From DTKD01 sp050948905 (GTDB lineage: Bacteria > Armatimonadota > UBA5829): DNA of 64,000 bases. Both the position numbers and the translations under genes were made by a program. Shown here one piece after another: positions 34,642 through 42,475 of this stretch (position 1 is the stretch's first letter; every line of letters begins with the position of its first letter). The stretch is from the NCBI GenBank assembly GCA_050948905.1, contig JBMNES010000001.1, forward strand, positions 806,001 to 870,000, read 5' to 3'. Below the pieces are notes generated by a model that saw only the letters and a list, made by a program, of their open reading frames with translations, was not told the DNA's origin and made no database searches.

Positions 34642-35628
34642 TTATCCTCTTCGTCTCAAAACAGCCGAGCCTGCAAGCGCTATCAGCGAGCATAATCCGG
34701 CTATTGATGACGGCTCGGGTACCTGTTCCAGCTTAACAATGTAGTTGTAATTGTTCGCATAGCCATCGGTATAGTAATTGACTCCTGCGTAGATGCCACC
34801 TGTCTCGGCGTCTATGCGCAGGAAGGTGATCGCGGGGGATTCAACATCCTCGCGGCTCAAAGTGGCCAGGGTCTCAATCGAAACTCCGTCCCAGCGCTGC
34901 AGCTTAGCCTGGCCGCCGGAGTTATCGCTGAACAGCAGCCTTCCCAGACTATCAAATGCCAAACCTGCTGCTCCGTTGACCGCGATAGCTGCATCAGCGT
35001 CAGCGATTCCCAGCACATCGCCTTCAATCGCGCCCTGAACTTTGGCTGAACTCCACATATAAATATTCGTCGCAAATGGGTAGTTGCTCGGGCAATAATA
35101 TAGATTTCCAGCAGCATCAAGCGCGACAGGACCAGAGTAACCCGCTGCGGTTGCCACCGGCGTTGTGTTATTGCTGGCATCCAGAGCATAGACCGTGTTG
35201 CCAGCGACTACAAATGCATTGTTGCCGTAGAAGTCGATGTCGTAGTTCCAGTCGAGTCGAGTTACGTCGTTGACGACGGCGGTAACAGGGTCGAATGTGC
35301 GGACCATACTGCTGGTATAATCGTTGTCTGCGAAATAGACCAGCCCATTGTTATATTTCACAAACGATCCGAAGACCGAGGCCGAATAAGTGTAAAGAGT
35401 CTGCACATCGGCGCCGGATTGGGTGATCTCGCGCACGCTGTGGCCGTCATTTATCACGTAATTTCCATTGGGAAGCACATCAAAGCCACCCAAAAATGCC
35501 CCAGCAGGCAGAGAGAGAAACAGGTCGGTGCAGTTATAGGTGGCAGAGTCCAGCAACCCCGCTCCCCAACTCGCCGTCGCAGATAGAATAATTGCTGCGA
35601 TGATAATCAGTTTCGTAGTTTTTTTCAT
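34642..35628 (-). CDS. PEP-CTERM beta-propeller surface protein
   Basis: A 328-aa exported protein with a Sec signal peptide (LIIIAAIILSATASWGAG). Residues about 35-295 form propeller-like repeats (GGFDVLPNGNYVINDGHSVR, NGLVYFADNDYTSSMVRTFD, GPVALDAAGNLYYCPS, AGLAFDSLGRLLFSD). The C-terminus has a PEP-CTERM sorting tail: VPEPSSIAGL, a hydrophobic helix and RRR. It would be anchored or exported by an exosortase-type system. It is the last gene of the minus-strand unit headed by a cobalamin riboswitch. Bacteroides BtuG, a B12-binding surface propeller, is a functional analogue suggested only by fold and context. Confidence 0.85.
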   Translation of the reverse strand: MKKTTKLIIIAAIILSATASWGAGLLDSATYNCTDLFLSLPAGAFLGGFDVLPNGNYVINDGHSVREITQSGADVQTLYTYSASVFGSFVKYNNGLVYFADNDYTSSMVRTFDPVTAVVNDVTRLDWNYDIDFYGNNAFVVAGNTVYALDASNNTTPVATAAGYSGPVALDAAGNLYYCPSNYPFATNIYMWSSAKVQGAIEGDVLGIADADAAIAVNGAAGLAFDSLGRLLFSDNSGGQAKLQRWDGVSIETLATLSREDVESPAITFLRIDAETGGIYAGVNYYTDGYANNYNYIVKLEQVPEPSSIAGLCSLIALAGSAVLRRRG

Positions 35629-35650
35629 TTCTTGTCCTCCTTAATTGAAC

Positions 35651-37111
35651 TTAGTTTGTTTTGATGTCGTTTTGAGGGTCAATCACCCTGACGACAACTG
35701 AACCGTCGTCATCGCGGTCGCATATCACGGTAGCCGATAGATATGGCGCGCCGCTTACCGAATATGGGCCGCTCCAAACCAGTTTTGCGCTTGCAGAACC
35801 GTCGTTGATCTCGCAATAGCCGGGGCCTTTGGAGCATACCCTGCCCCAAACCCGCACCCTCATTCCGTAGGCGAGGTCGCTGGACAGGGTTTTGAGGTTC
35901 ATTCCGACAGGCTCAATTTGCGCAGCGCCCGGTTCGGTGCAGGTCCACATCGGGTCCGGAAATGTGAATCTGCCGGATGTTTTGGAGAGGTGACCAGTGA
36001 TGGTCATTTTGTCGCCGACTGCCACTATTTTGCTGTCGACTGCGATGCTGGTGTCGTAGATGACTTTCATAGCGGCCGATCTGTTCGGGGCTTCGATGAA
36101 AAACGAATCCGGCAGGACAGCGGTTACGATAGCCTCTGTAATCAAAGCATATTCGCCATCTGGCAGTTTCTTTACTTCGCCGATGGAAAGCGCGGGACGA
36201 CACGCCGCCACTGCGTCGATTTCGGCTGATATTTCGCCTAATCCGGGGAAATAGTCGCCGCTGACCGCATCCGTCAGCCGCACATATTTGAACCAGCTTA
36301 TATTTGCCTTGATCTCGTTGCCATAGGAATCAATAGCCGGGACGCCGGGTGCACTTTGCAGCACTGCGTCGGCTATATCGAACGCGTCACCTCCTCCGGA
36401 AACATAGTCGAAACGTTCTGTATTGAACCCGCTGGGCACGCTCGGGCGATCAGGCACGGTATATAGCTCCTCCGCGCTGCGTGTCACCCAACTGAACGGG
36501 TTTTTGCTGCCGGCAGTCGGCAGTTCGATGGTGGGCGTGCAATCTGCATAGCCGTAAAGTTTTGTTGACGAAAACCCGGTATCCGAGGACGGCACATAGG
36601 GGTTGGAGCCGGGCGCAGGGATTAGATCATTGGGCAGGATATTCGGCCGAATCAGATACCACTGCTCTCCGTCCTGGCTGATCTCGACAAAGGCCGGCTC
36701 CTGCCATCTGAAGTTCGGGTCAGCATATAGCGGCAGGTTTTCCGTCATACTCAGCCGAAAATACGCATTACCGAATACTATGAAATCCAGACCGTATGGG
36801 TTTCGAGGGTCGTCTATAACAGGTGTCGAGAAACCGACCGCCACCGAAGCCGTCGTGCCTGCAGCGTTACGGTCGCCGAGTGAGACGCAGTAGCCATTAT
36901 CATAGCTGTGCGCAGGCTCGTAAACCTGCCCGCCAGTCGGGGCGCCCAGGCATCTGAACGGGTCGTTATACAGAGGGTTGTTCACAAACTGCCCAGTGCC
37001 CGGAATATACCAGCTCTGCTGAGTTATATCCGCAAACCAGGCTTTGGCATTCACGGAAGCCGCAGTTGCAAAAGTCAAACATAAGATTATCGCAAGAGTA
37101 ATTCGTTTCAT
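35651..37111 (-). CDS. Secreted surface protein with C-terminal OB-like module (B12-locus type)
   Basis: A 486-aa protein; ATG 37111 follows GAGG and starts a signal peptide (ITLAIILCLTFATAASVNA). The longer frame enters a dispersed repeat and is not used. The N-terminal 300 residues have the pattern of a secreted cell-surface family: GYCVSLGDRN, VAVGFSTPVIDDPRN, GLDFIVFGNAYF, EPAFVEISQDGEQWYLIRP and GGDAFDIADAV then FKYVRLTDA. Similar surface proteins occur in B12-riboswitch loci of other phyla (recalled, not searched). Residues about 318-486 match the C-terminal module of the esterase at 11.7 kb. It lies 22 bp upstream of the PEP-CTERM gene. Confidence 0.75.
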   Translation of the reverse strand: MKRITLAIILCLTFATAASVNAKAWFADITQQSWYIPGTGQFVNNPLYNDPFRCLGAPTGGQVYEPAHSYDNGYCVSLGDRNAAGTTASVAVGFSTPVIDDPRNPYGLDFIVFGNAYFRLSMTENLPLYADPNFRWQEPAFVEISQDGEQWYLIRPNILPNDLIPAPGSNPYVPSSDTGFSSTKLYGYADCTPTIELPTAGSKNPFSWVTRSAEELYTVPDRPSVPSGFNTERFDYVSGGGDAFDIADAVLQSAPGVPAIDSYGNEIKANISWFKYVRLTDAVSGDYFPGLGEISAEIDAVAACRPALSIGEVKKLPDGEYALITEAIVTAVLPDSFFIEAPNRSAAMKVIYDTSIAVDSKIVAVGDKMTITGHLSKTSGRFTFPDPMWTCTEPGAAQIEPVGMNLKTLSSDLAYGMRVRVWGRVCSKGPGYCEINDGSASAKLVWSGPYSVSGAPYLSATVICDRDDDGSVVVRVIDPQNDIKTN

Positions 37112-37119
37112 TTTCCAAA

Positions 37120-37257
37120 CCTCAATATAGCTTCGCACCTCGAACTTCCGACCTCGAAAAAGCAGACTTCTCACTTCGTTCGAAGTGACATAGTTGTTGA
37201 CTACGTTCACAATCGTAATTTCGAGATGGCGATCTCCGAATCGCCACCCCAAAGCCC
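37120..37257. repeat. Composite repeat cluster D inside an operon
   Basis: A 138-bp repeat block in inverse orientation (TCGAAAAAGCAGACTTCTCA and GGCGATCTCCGAATCGCC) sits between the pseudopilin gene and the surface protein gene. It may act as an mRNA processing or stabilising element. Confidence 0.75.
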
Positions 37258-38100
37258 CTATTTATTATCAAAAAGCGAGTTATCATCCCCGCCAAAATAG
37301 CCAATATTGTGCTTCTCATTGTTGCCGCCATAGAAGAAGTTCGGTGGCCTGGTGAAACTCATCTTTTCCGCGCTTACATGTCCATCACACCAGCCGACAT
37401 TGGCCACCCCGTTGTGCCTGAAATGAATGCTCGGAGTGGTGGGGTAGGCTGTCCCATCCGGGGTTACGTGATACGGCGGTTCGGCGAATGAGTACTGCAT
37501 CGGCCCGCCGTCGCTGGTAATCGCAGCGTCGGTGAACATTACCGTGCGGGCGGGATATGCGATGTCTCCCGTGCGAGAGGCTATTTTGTTAGATTCAGGC
37601 GGATAATTGCGATACGCCGTCCCGCCGACATAAGCCTGGTTATATCCAAACCCGCCGCAACCCGCCTCGAACGTGCCCTTTAATTGAACCGCGGTCGGGC
37701 AGATTTTCAAGCCACCGGATCTGCCGAAATACACCCACAGAGGGCCTTTATTCGCCTCGAATTCCGCGCCGACACGCGGCCTTACCCCGTGCCACCGATG
37801 CAGATTCGGCCCGGTGATATCTGATGCGGCTGGGACATAGGTTCCGGAGTAGTCGTCGGAATAGGCCAGGTTTGCGGCGAGAAGCTGTTTGAGCTGTGCG
37901 GCGCAACGGGTTTTTCTGGCGGATTCTTTAGCCACTCCGAACACAGGAAATAATATGGCGGCCAGAATCGCGATGATGGCGATGACCACCAGCAGTTCGA
38001 TGAGTGTGAATCCGCTGTACAAACAGAAACGGGCCTCTCGCCCATTTCGGATATTTTTCAGGACGGAAGCCCGGTTTATTCGGGGTGTTGCGTCCGACAT
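37258..38100 (-). CDS. DUF1559 prepilin-like protein under a cobalamin riboswitch
   Basis: A 280-aa type II pseudopilin-like protein. After a charged leader of about 29 residues comes the prepilin cleavage/methylation motif SG-FTLIELLVVIAIIAIL with the Glu at +5. The globular domain ends with FRHNGVANVGWCDGHV, the H-x9-DG feature of DUF1559 proteins, which are expanded in Planctomycetota, Verrucomicrobiota and Armatimonadota. GGAGG precedes the ATG. A cobalamin riboswitch lies directly upstream on the same strand, so expression should fall when B12 is plentiful. Two surface-protein genes follow. Confidence 0.9.
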   Translation of the reverse strand: MSDATPRINRASVLKNIRNGREARFCLYSGFTLIELLVVIAIIAILAAILFPVFGVAKESARKTRCAAQLKQLLAANLAYSDDYSGTYVPAASDITGPNLHRWHGVRPRVGAEFEANKGPLWVYFGRSGGLKICPTAVQLKGTFEAGCGGFGYNQAYVGGTAYRNYPPESNKIASRTGDIAYPARTVMFTDAAITSDGGPMQYSFAEPPYHVTPDGTAYPTTPSIHFRHNGVANVGWCDGHVSAEKMSFTRPPNFFYGGNNEKHNIGYFGGDDNSLFDNK

Positions 38101-38136
38101 CTTTGCCTCCGAAGATGCTGCGCTAATGATGCGAAA

Positions 38137-38272
38137 GGGCAGGTCTTCTGGCTTCCGGATCGCTCTAGCCGGCTACCTTCCCAGTCCTTTTAGACCAGTG
38201 GATAACGCCGGTTCGTCCCCGGTTACAGCGGCGGGCCCGCGACGGTTTTTCACCGTCTTCCCTTAACCCAAA
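38137..38272 (-). promoter_or_regulatory. Cobalamin riboswitch
   Basis: Read on the minus strand it starts with GGGAAGACGGTGAAAAACCG, then CGCGGGCCCGCCGCTGTAA, ATCCACTGG (B12-box type), GACTGGGAAGGTAGCC and the 3' signature GGAAGCCAGAAGACCTGCC. These are the conserved core elements of the AdoCbl-type riboswitch in the right order. The aptamer ends 36 nt before the ATG of the DUF1559 gene; no terminator hairpin lies between, so control is probably at translation initiation. Confidence 0.95.
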
Positions 38273-38297
38273 TCGCCAAATATTCAGTTGCTACAGG

Positions 38298-38326
38298 AGT
38301 ATAACAAGGAAGCGGAGTCAAGTCAA
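38298..38326 (-). promoter_or_regulatory. Predicted promoter for the riboswitch transcript
   Basis: On the minus strand TTGACT (38326-38321), a 17-bp spacer and TATACT (38303-38298) place the start about 20 nt before the aptamer. Confidence 0.65.
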
Positions 38327-38380
38327 TGGCATTTTGTCGATTCAACCGAGTCTATTTTACTGCTCAATTCGATGAATCGC
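38326..38380. repeat. 55-bp element, copy 1
   Basis: This element matches 41192-41246 at 51 of 55 positions without gaps, in direct orientation. It overlaps the end of the DUF3343 gene and abuts the -35 of the riboswitch promoter. Its two ends contain an inverted CGATTC/GAATCG pair. Confidence 0.85.
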
Positions 38381-38584
38381 GGCAGTCTCTACGCCCACAG
38401 TCTGCAACAACTGTGCTACTTCAGGCTCCCGGTTCCAATCGAAGCGCAGCGAAATGCCGCAGTCGCTGGAAAACTGGCGCGGCACTGGAACCAATGCGCA
38501 GTCGATTTCAGCCTCGTTTAAGACCTTTTCAGCGGCGAATGCGGCCGATGTGGTATGAAACAGCACTACCCCAAAATTATCCAT
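38357..38584 (-). CDS. DUF3343 domain protein (putative Se/S carrier)
   Basis: A 75-aa cytoplasmic protein. The pattern VVLFHTTSAAFAAEKVLNEA, then DCALVPVPRQFSSDCGISLRF matches DUF3343, with its conserved Cys after SSDCG. Members are proposed sulfur or selenium carriers and occur beside YedE/YedF and cysteine desulfurases. Its ATG overlaps the desulfurase stop by 8 bp, so it is translationally coupled. The last codons lie in a 55-bp repeat element. Confidence 0.85.
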   Translation of the reverse strand: MDNFGVVLFHTTSAAFAAEKVLNEAEIDCALVPVPRQFSSDCGISLRFDWNREPEVAQLLQTVGVETAAIHRIEQ

Positions 38585-39728
38585 CAGCAGCTATCTCACT
38601 TACTGCGTCTATGGCACGAGTTACATCTTCTTCGGATGTAAAAGGCCCGACTCCGAACCTAACCACGCCTTCCGGAAACGTGCCGATGATTTTATGTGCG
38701 GCAGGGGCGCAGTGCAGGCCAACCCGACAGAGTATGCCATAATCGTCGTCGAGTCGTTGCCCCACCTCAGAGACATATTTGCCCTTTATCCGAAACGATA
38801 CAAGCGGGACTCGATCGGAGGCCTCTACCGGCCCGAACACCTCGACTCCCGGTATGCTTATTAAACCATCAATTAGGTATTTTATGAGCCGGGTTTGGTG
38901 TTGATGCAGCGAATCGCACTCCGGAGAACATATCCATCGAATCGCCGCTCCCAGCCCCGCTATTCCGACTCCATTTGGCGTCCCGGCCTCAAGCCTGTCA
39001 GGTAAAACCTCAGGGTGTGTTTCCGATTGGGACCTGCTGCCTGTCCCGCCCTGCATAAATGTGCTGATCTCACTTTCCGCCCGGTCGGTGCATATAACCA
39101 GCCCACCTGTGCCGGGTGGGCCTTGCAGTGATTTGTGGCCGGTGAAGGCTATGAAATCAGCGTATAAATCTGCCGCCCTGATCGGCACTACCCCGGCTGT
39201 CTGCGCCGCATCCAATAGGGTCATCGCTCCTGCGCAGTGCGCCATTTGAAATATATCTGATACCGGCATAATGCGTCCTATGACATTGCTGGCGTGGGTC
39301 ATAACAACAAGGCGGACGTCATGTGACAGGAGTTGCCGAAATGCGTCAAGGTCGATTTGACCAGACGGATCGCACGGCGCAACCAGCACGCGCACTCCAC
39401 GAGCTTCAGCGGTACGCAGGGGTCGCATCACGGAGTTGTGCTCAACAGAAGTCGTCAACACCGTATCCCCAGGCTTAAGGGTTGTATGAATCACCATATT
39501 CAGCGCCTGGGTCGCGTTATTGGTGAAGATTACCCTGTCTGTTTTGGTCGCTCCGAAGAAGTTCGCCAGCCCCTCCCTGGCTTCGTGAACAACCCGCCCT
39601 GCCGCTATCGAGAGTCTGTGCCCGGAGCGGCCGGGGTTTGCTCCGGTTGTCTCAAGAAAGTCCTTCATCGCCTCTACGACGACAGGCGGTTTGGGCCAGG
39701 ATGTGGCGGGATGATCCAGATATATCAT
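38577..39728 (-). CDS. Cysteine desulfurase family protein (EF2568/TIGR01977 type)
   Basis: A 383-aa PLP-dependent class V aminotransferase-fold enzyme. The N-terminus IYLDHPATSWPKPPVVVEAM is typical of the subfamily linked to selenium-dependent molybdenum hydroxylase loci. Visible features are NNATQALNMVIHTTL, VEHNSVMRPL, the Asp of LLDAAQTAGVVPI, the Schiff-base Lys in FTGHKSLQGPPGTGGL, and the mobile-loop Cys in ILCRVGLHCAP. It releases S or Se from (seleno)cysteine. The start forms an ATGA overlap with the YedF-like gene upstream, and DUF3343 follows. Confidence 0.92.
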   Translation of the reverse strand: MIYLDHPATSWPKPPVVVEAMKDFLETTGANPGRSGHRLSIAAGRVVHEAREGLANFFGATKTDRVIFTNNATQALNMVIHTTLKPGDTVLTTSVEHNSVMRPLRTAEARGVRVLVAPCDPSGQIDLDAFRQLLSHDVRLVVMTHASNVIGRIMPVSDIFQMAHCAGAMTLLDAAQTAGVVPIRAADLYADFIAFTGHKSLQGPPGTGGLVICTDRAESEISTFMQGGTGSRSQSETHPEVLPDRLEAGTPNGVGIAGLGAAIRWICSPECDSLHQHQTRLIKYLIDGLISIPGVEVFGPVEASDRVPLVSFRIKGKYVSEVGQRLDDDYGILCRVGLHCAPAAHKIIGTFPEGVVRFGVGPFTSEEDVTRAIDAVSEIAADG

Positions 39729-39946
39729 TTAACAAGTTCCAACCGGAACTCACCGTTGTCCAGTTGAGTTTGTCGAACGTTCCAATTCTCCATTTCGGCC
39801 GCCCTCTTGACGTTGTCTCGCGTTGTATTCGAGTCCACTAGAACATGAACAATCGTAGCGTCTTTTTGTTGCATAGCCTGCTTTGCGTGCAAAACCGGTT
39901 CGGGACAGGATAACCCTCTCACGTCGATTTCAATAGCTTCGTTCAT
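39725..39946 (-). CDS. yedF: YedF/TusA-like sulfur- or selenium-transfer protein
   Basis: A 73-aa TusA-fold protein with the active-site motif DVRGLSCPEPVLHAKQAM. The CPEPV form and the later SNTTRDNVKRAAE are typical of selenium-metabolism YedF proteins, but the DsrE-like second domain of long YedF is missing. The Cys would carry a persulfide or perselenide from the desulfurase. It lies 3 bp after yedE and overlaps the desulfurase start. Confidence 0.88.
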   Translation of the reverse strand: MNEAIEIDVRGLSCPEPVLHAKQAMQQKDATIVHVLVDSNTTRDNVKRAAEMENWNVRQTQLDNGEFRLELVK

Positions 39947-39949
39947 ATA

Positions 39950-41089
39950 TCAGCCCCCCACGCTCCTCTTTTCTTTCATATAAATTCCGGTGACAATGCA
40001 AAAAACCAGTCCGATGACCACGGCGACCAATCCGTACGGACCGGGGCCTTTGGCGCTGCTGGCAAGGCTGAAATTGTGCGCGAACGCTGCACCTGTCAGC
40101 ATCCCCAGCACAAATACTCCTGCGTCACCGTCGCCTTCGCCGCTCAAAAACACCTGCCGACCCGGACAGCCTCCGGCAAGGGTAAATGCAAGCCCCGCGA
40201 GCAACATACCGGCGAAGTTCATAAACCAATCCGTGTGCGCTATCGGCTGATTAACAAAACCAGCCTTGAACTGGCCTAATGCGATATTAGTGATGAACGC
40301 GGCGATAATCAGCGCGATCACCCCGGAAAGCAGGTGCCCATCTCGCATCAGTGCGTAGTCGCGTATCGCCCCGACTGTGCAGAATCGAGACCGCTGCGCC
40401 ATAAAGCCTATGATAAGACCGATGGCAAGAGTAATCAGAATAGGCGCGTGCATACTGCCAGGCCCTTCGGTCGAGAAAAATACCGGCCCTGTCGGCTGCC
40501 CGGCGGCATCACGACCTGCCAATGGAGCAAATATCAAAAGAACCAGCAGGCCGATTGCAAGCGCAGGCATTATATATCCCACAGGCCACGCAGCGCCTTT
40601 GTTTCTGCCAAGGCTGAAGCCGTTCTTCAGAAAGCTGATTCCGATCAAGACCCCAACCACCAGTCCGGCAATGCCCGGAATAGAGTTCAAATCGCCACCA
40701 GCCAGCCTCAGAAAAGCTCTCCACGGGCACCCCAGAAATACTAAAGCGCCGATCATCGCAAATGCCCCTAATAGGAAACGCATAATAGGAGAGGAACCGC
40801 TGCGCGACTTGAACTCGCGAAACATCAATGCCGCAACAAACGCGCCGAGCACAAAACCGATGATCTCCGGTCGAATATACTGCACGACACCCGCCCGATG
40901 CAGACCCAACGCCCCGGCTATGTCTCTGGTAAAGCAGGCAACGCAAATGCCCATATTCCCCGGGTTTCCAAGACGTACTAGGATAGGCGCGAGTATTCCT
41001 ACGCATATCCCTGTAACGGCCGGGCCATATTTAGAGGTGAGAAGATTCTTAACAGAAGATATGGCAACAGATCCTTTCTTGCCGGACAA
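39950..41089 (-). CDS. yedE: YedE/YeeE-type selenium or sulfur permease
   Basis: A membrane protein with about ten helices. The first part KYGPAVTGICVGILAPILVRL then GNPGNMGICVACFTRDIAGA is diagnostic for the selenium-metabolism YedE/FdhT group; FLGCPWRAFLRL and AQRSRFCTVGAIRD carry conserved Cys residues, and the C-terminal half has LAGGCPGRQVFLSGEGDGD. No ATG, GTG or good ribosome site exists near the natural start. I place it at TTG 41089 (379 aa); an ATA at 41062 after AAAGGA is an alternative. A longer frame to 41311 runs through a repeat and is not credible. Confidence 0.85.
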   Translation of the reverse strand: MSGKKGSVAISSVKNLLTSKYGPAVTGICVGILAPILVRLGNPGNMGICVACFTRDIAGALGLHRAGVVQYIRPEIIGFVLGAFVAALMFREFKSRSGSSPIMRFLLGAFAMIGALVFLGCPWRAFLRLAGGDLNSIPGIAGLVVGVLIGISFLKNGFSLGRNKGAAWPVGYIMPALAIGLLVLLIFAPLAGRDAAGQPTGPVFFSTEGPGSMHAPILITLAIGLIIGFMAQRSRFCTVGAIRDYALMRDGHLLSGVIALIIAAFITNIALGQFKAGFVNQPIAHTDWFMNFAGMLLAGLAFTLAGGCPGRQVFLSGEGDGDAGVFVLGMLTGAAFAHNFSLASSAKGPGPYGLVAVVIGLVFCIVTGIYMKEKRSVGG

Positions 41090-41191
41090 GAGGTGGCATG
41101 TTCTTAACTGGTCATCAGGTGAAATTGTAACGATGCTGCACGCTTTGGTCAAGAAATCCTGCCGCTGTTGTATATATCCCTCTGCTATAAC

Positions 41192-41246
41192 ATGGCATTT
41201 TGTCGATTCAATCGAGTGTAATTTACTGCTCAATTCGACGAATCGC
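41192..41246. repeat. 55-bp element, copy 2
   Basis: Direct repeat of 38326-38380 (51 of 55 identical). It lies about 100 bp upstream of yedE on the minus strand. The region 41090-41364 contains no gene besides this element and the hrcA promoter. Confidence 0.85.
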
Positions 41247-41304
41247 GAGAGAAAGGCACTAAACAAGCCAAAATCGATGGATAATCCTGAAGCAGCGAGT
41301 CTCC

Positions 41305-41333
41305 TTGACATTGAAGCGGGTGGGTGTTAATAT
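41305..41333 (+). promoter_or_regulatory. Strong predicted promoter for hrcA
   Basis: TTGACA at 41305-41310, exactly 17 bp, then TAATAT at 41328-41333. No CIRCE inverted repeat is seen nearby. Confidence 0.7.
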
Positions 41334-41364
41334 CCAAATGTGTCTTATGATTCGGAGCATTGGG

Positions 41365-42408
41365 ATGAAAGACTCACACACTGCCTCCCTGGACCGCCGC
41401 AAACAGGTCATACTGAAAGCCGTCGTGACAGACTACGTTCGGACGGCTGAGCCGGTTGGGTCGCGTTCGTTGATGACTCACTACGGCCTGGGAGTAAAAT
41501 CCGCCACAATTCGCAGCGAGATGGCCGAGCTTTCCGAGCTGGGTTATCTGCATCAGCCGCACACTTCAGCAGGCAGAGTCCCATCGGACAGGGGCTACAG
41601 GTTCTATGTAGACTGGTTGATGGGCGCGGCGGGATTGGCGCGGGTAGAGGTGGAGCATATTCGCAGCAGGCTAACGCCAAGACGTGCGGAGATGGATATC
41701 ATCCTGGAGCAGACCTGCAAAACCCTCTCGGACCTCGCTCACCAGGTATCGGTGGCTACATATCCTTCATTCGAAGACGCGAAAATCAGCCATATAAGCG
41801 TGGCGAAGGTTGGCAGGGGACGACTGTTGGCGCTGCTTGTATTAGACAGCGGCCGTGTGCTGCATGAGTTTCTGGATATTTCGGTTGACTCGATTGATAC
41901 GGCTGCGACTACAGAATTTTTAATGGGCAAGTTCGAGGGAATGACCCTGGATGCCGCCAAGTCCATTACGGTGGACGCAGATCTCGTCCCTGTTTTGCAG
42001 GAGATCACTTCAAAACTGGTCAATTTGATCGACAGCGAGTCGTCAATGGCGTCGGACGCCGACGTCACCACAGAGGGCACCTCATATATTATGCAGCAAC
42101 CTGAGTTTCGTGACACGAGACGCCTGGAGGCGCTGCTTTCCGTGCTGGAACAGCGAAGCGCACTTTACAAGCTGGTGTCCTCCGCGTATCTTGGGCCGGG
42201 GGTTACGGTGATGATCGGCTCGGAGAACCCGGTGGAGCAGATGCAGGATTGCAGCTTCGTTTGCGCGAGATACAAGATTATGGGACGGCCAGCCGGCACT
42301 ATCGGCATCCTCGGCCCCACTCGTATGGACTACCGCCGAGCTGTAAGCGCGGTGGATTTTATGGCCGATAGCCTCGGAAATCTGCTTACTTCTCTCAGCG
42401 TGGCCTGA
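41365..42408 (+). CDS. hrcA: Heat-inducible transcription repressor HrcA
   Basis: A 347-aa repressor of heat-shock operons that binds CIRCE. The ATG at 41365 has GGAG 7 nt upstream; earlier in-frame ATGs at 41338 and 41347 are possible. The N-terminal winged helix shows LDRRKQVILKAVVTDYVRTAEPVGSR-type sequence, then VKSATIRSEMAELSELGYL and the signature HTSAGRVPSDRGYRFYVD. The middle GAF-like domain and C-terminal NPVEQMQDCSFVCARY then GTIGILGPTRMDYRR are canonical. The usual grpE-dnaK-dnaJ partners do not follow; hpnJ is next instead. Confidence 0.96.
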   Translation: MKDSHTASLDRRKQVILKAVVTDYVRTAEPVGSRSLMTHYGLGVKSATIRSEMAELSELGYLHQPHTSAGRVPSDRGYRFYVDWLMGAAGLARVEVEHIRSRLTPRRAEMDIILEQTCKTLSDLAHQVSVATYPSFEDAKISHISVAKVGRGRLLALLVLDSGRVLHEFLDISVDSIDTAATTEFLMGKFEGMTLDAAKSITVDADLVPVLQEITSKLVNLIDSESSMASDADVTTEGTSYIMQQPEFRDTRRLEALLSVLEQRSALYKLVSSAYLGPGVTVMIGSENPVEQMQDCSFVCARYKIMGRPAGTIGILGPTRMDYRRAVSAVDFMADSLGNLLTSLSVA

Positions 42409-42475
42409 ATTACCTGCCATTATCGCTCGGCAGTTTGCGGTTTGGAAACAGGCGCTGCGCGGGAAGAAGTGGGCT

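Noticed and set aside
38137..38272. Plus-strand reading of the structured region as a regulatory RNA for the selenium cluster
   Set aside because: The cobalamin riboswitch core is in correct 5'-3' order only on the minus strand, and the selenium genes are also on the minus strand but upstream of it.
41090..41311. N-terminal extension of the yedE frame to 41311
   Set aside because: The extension translates the 55-bp repeat and intergenic sequence and lacks similarity to YedE N-termini.
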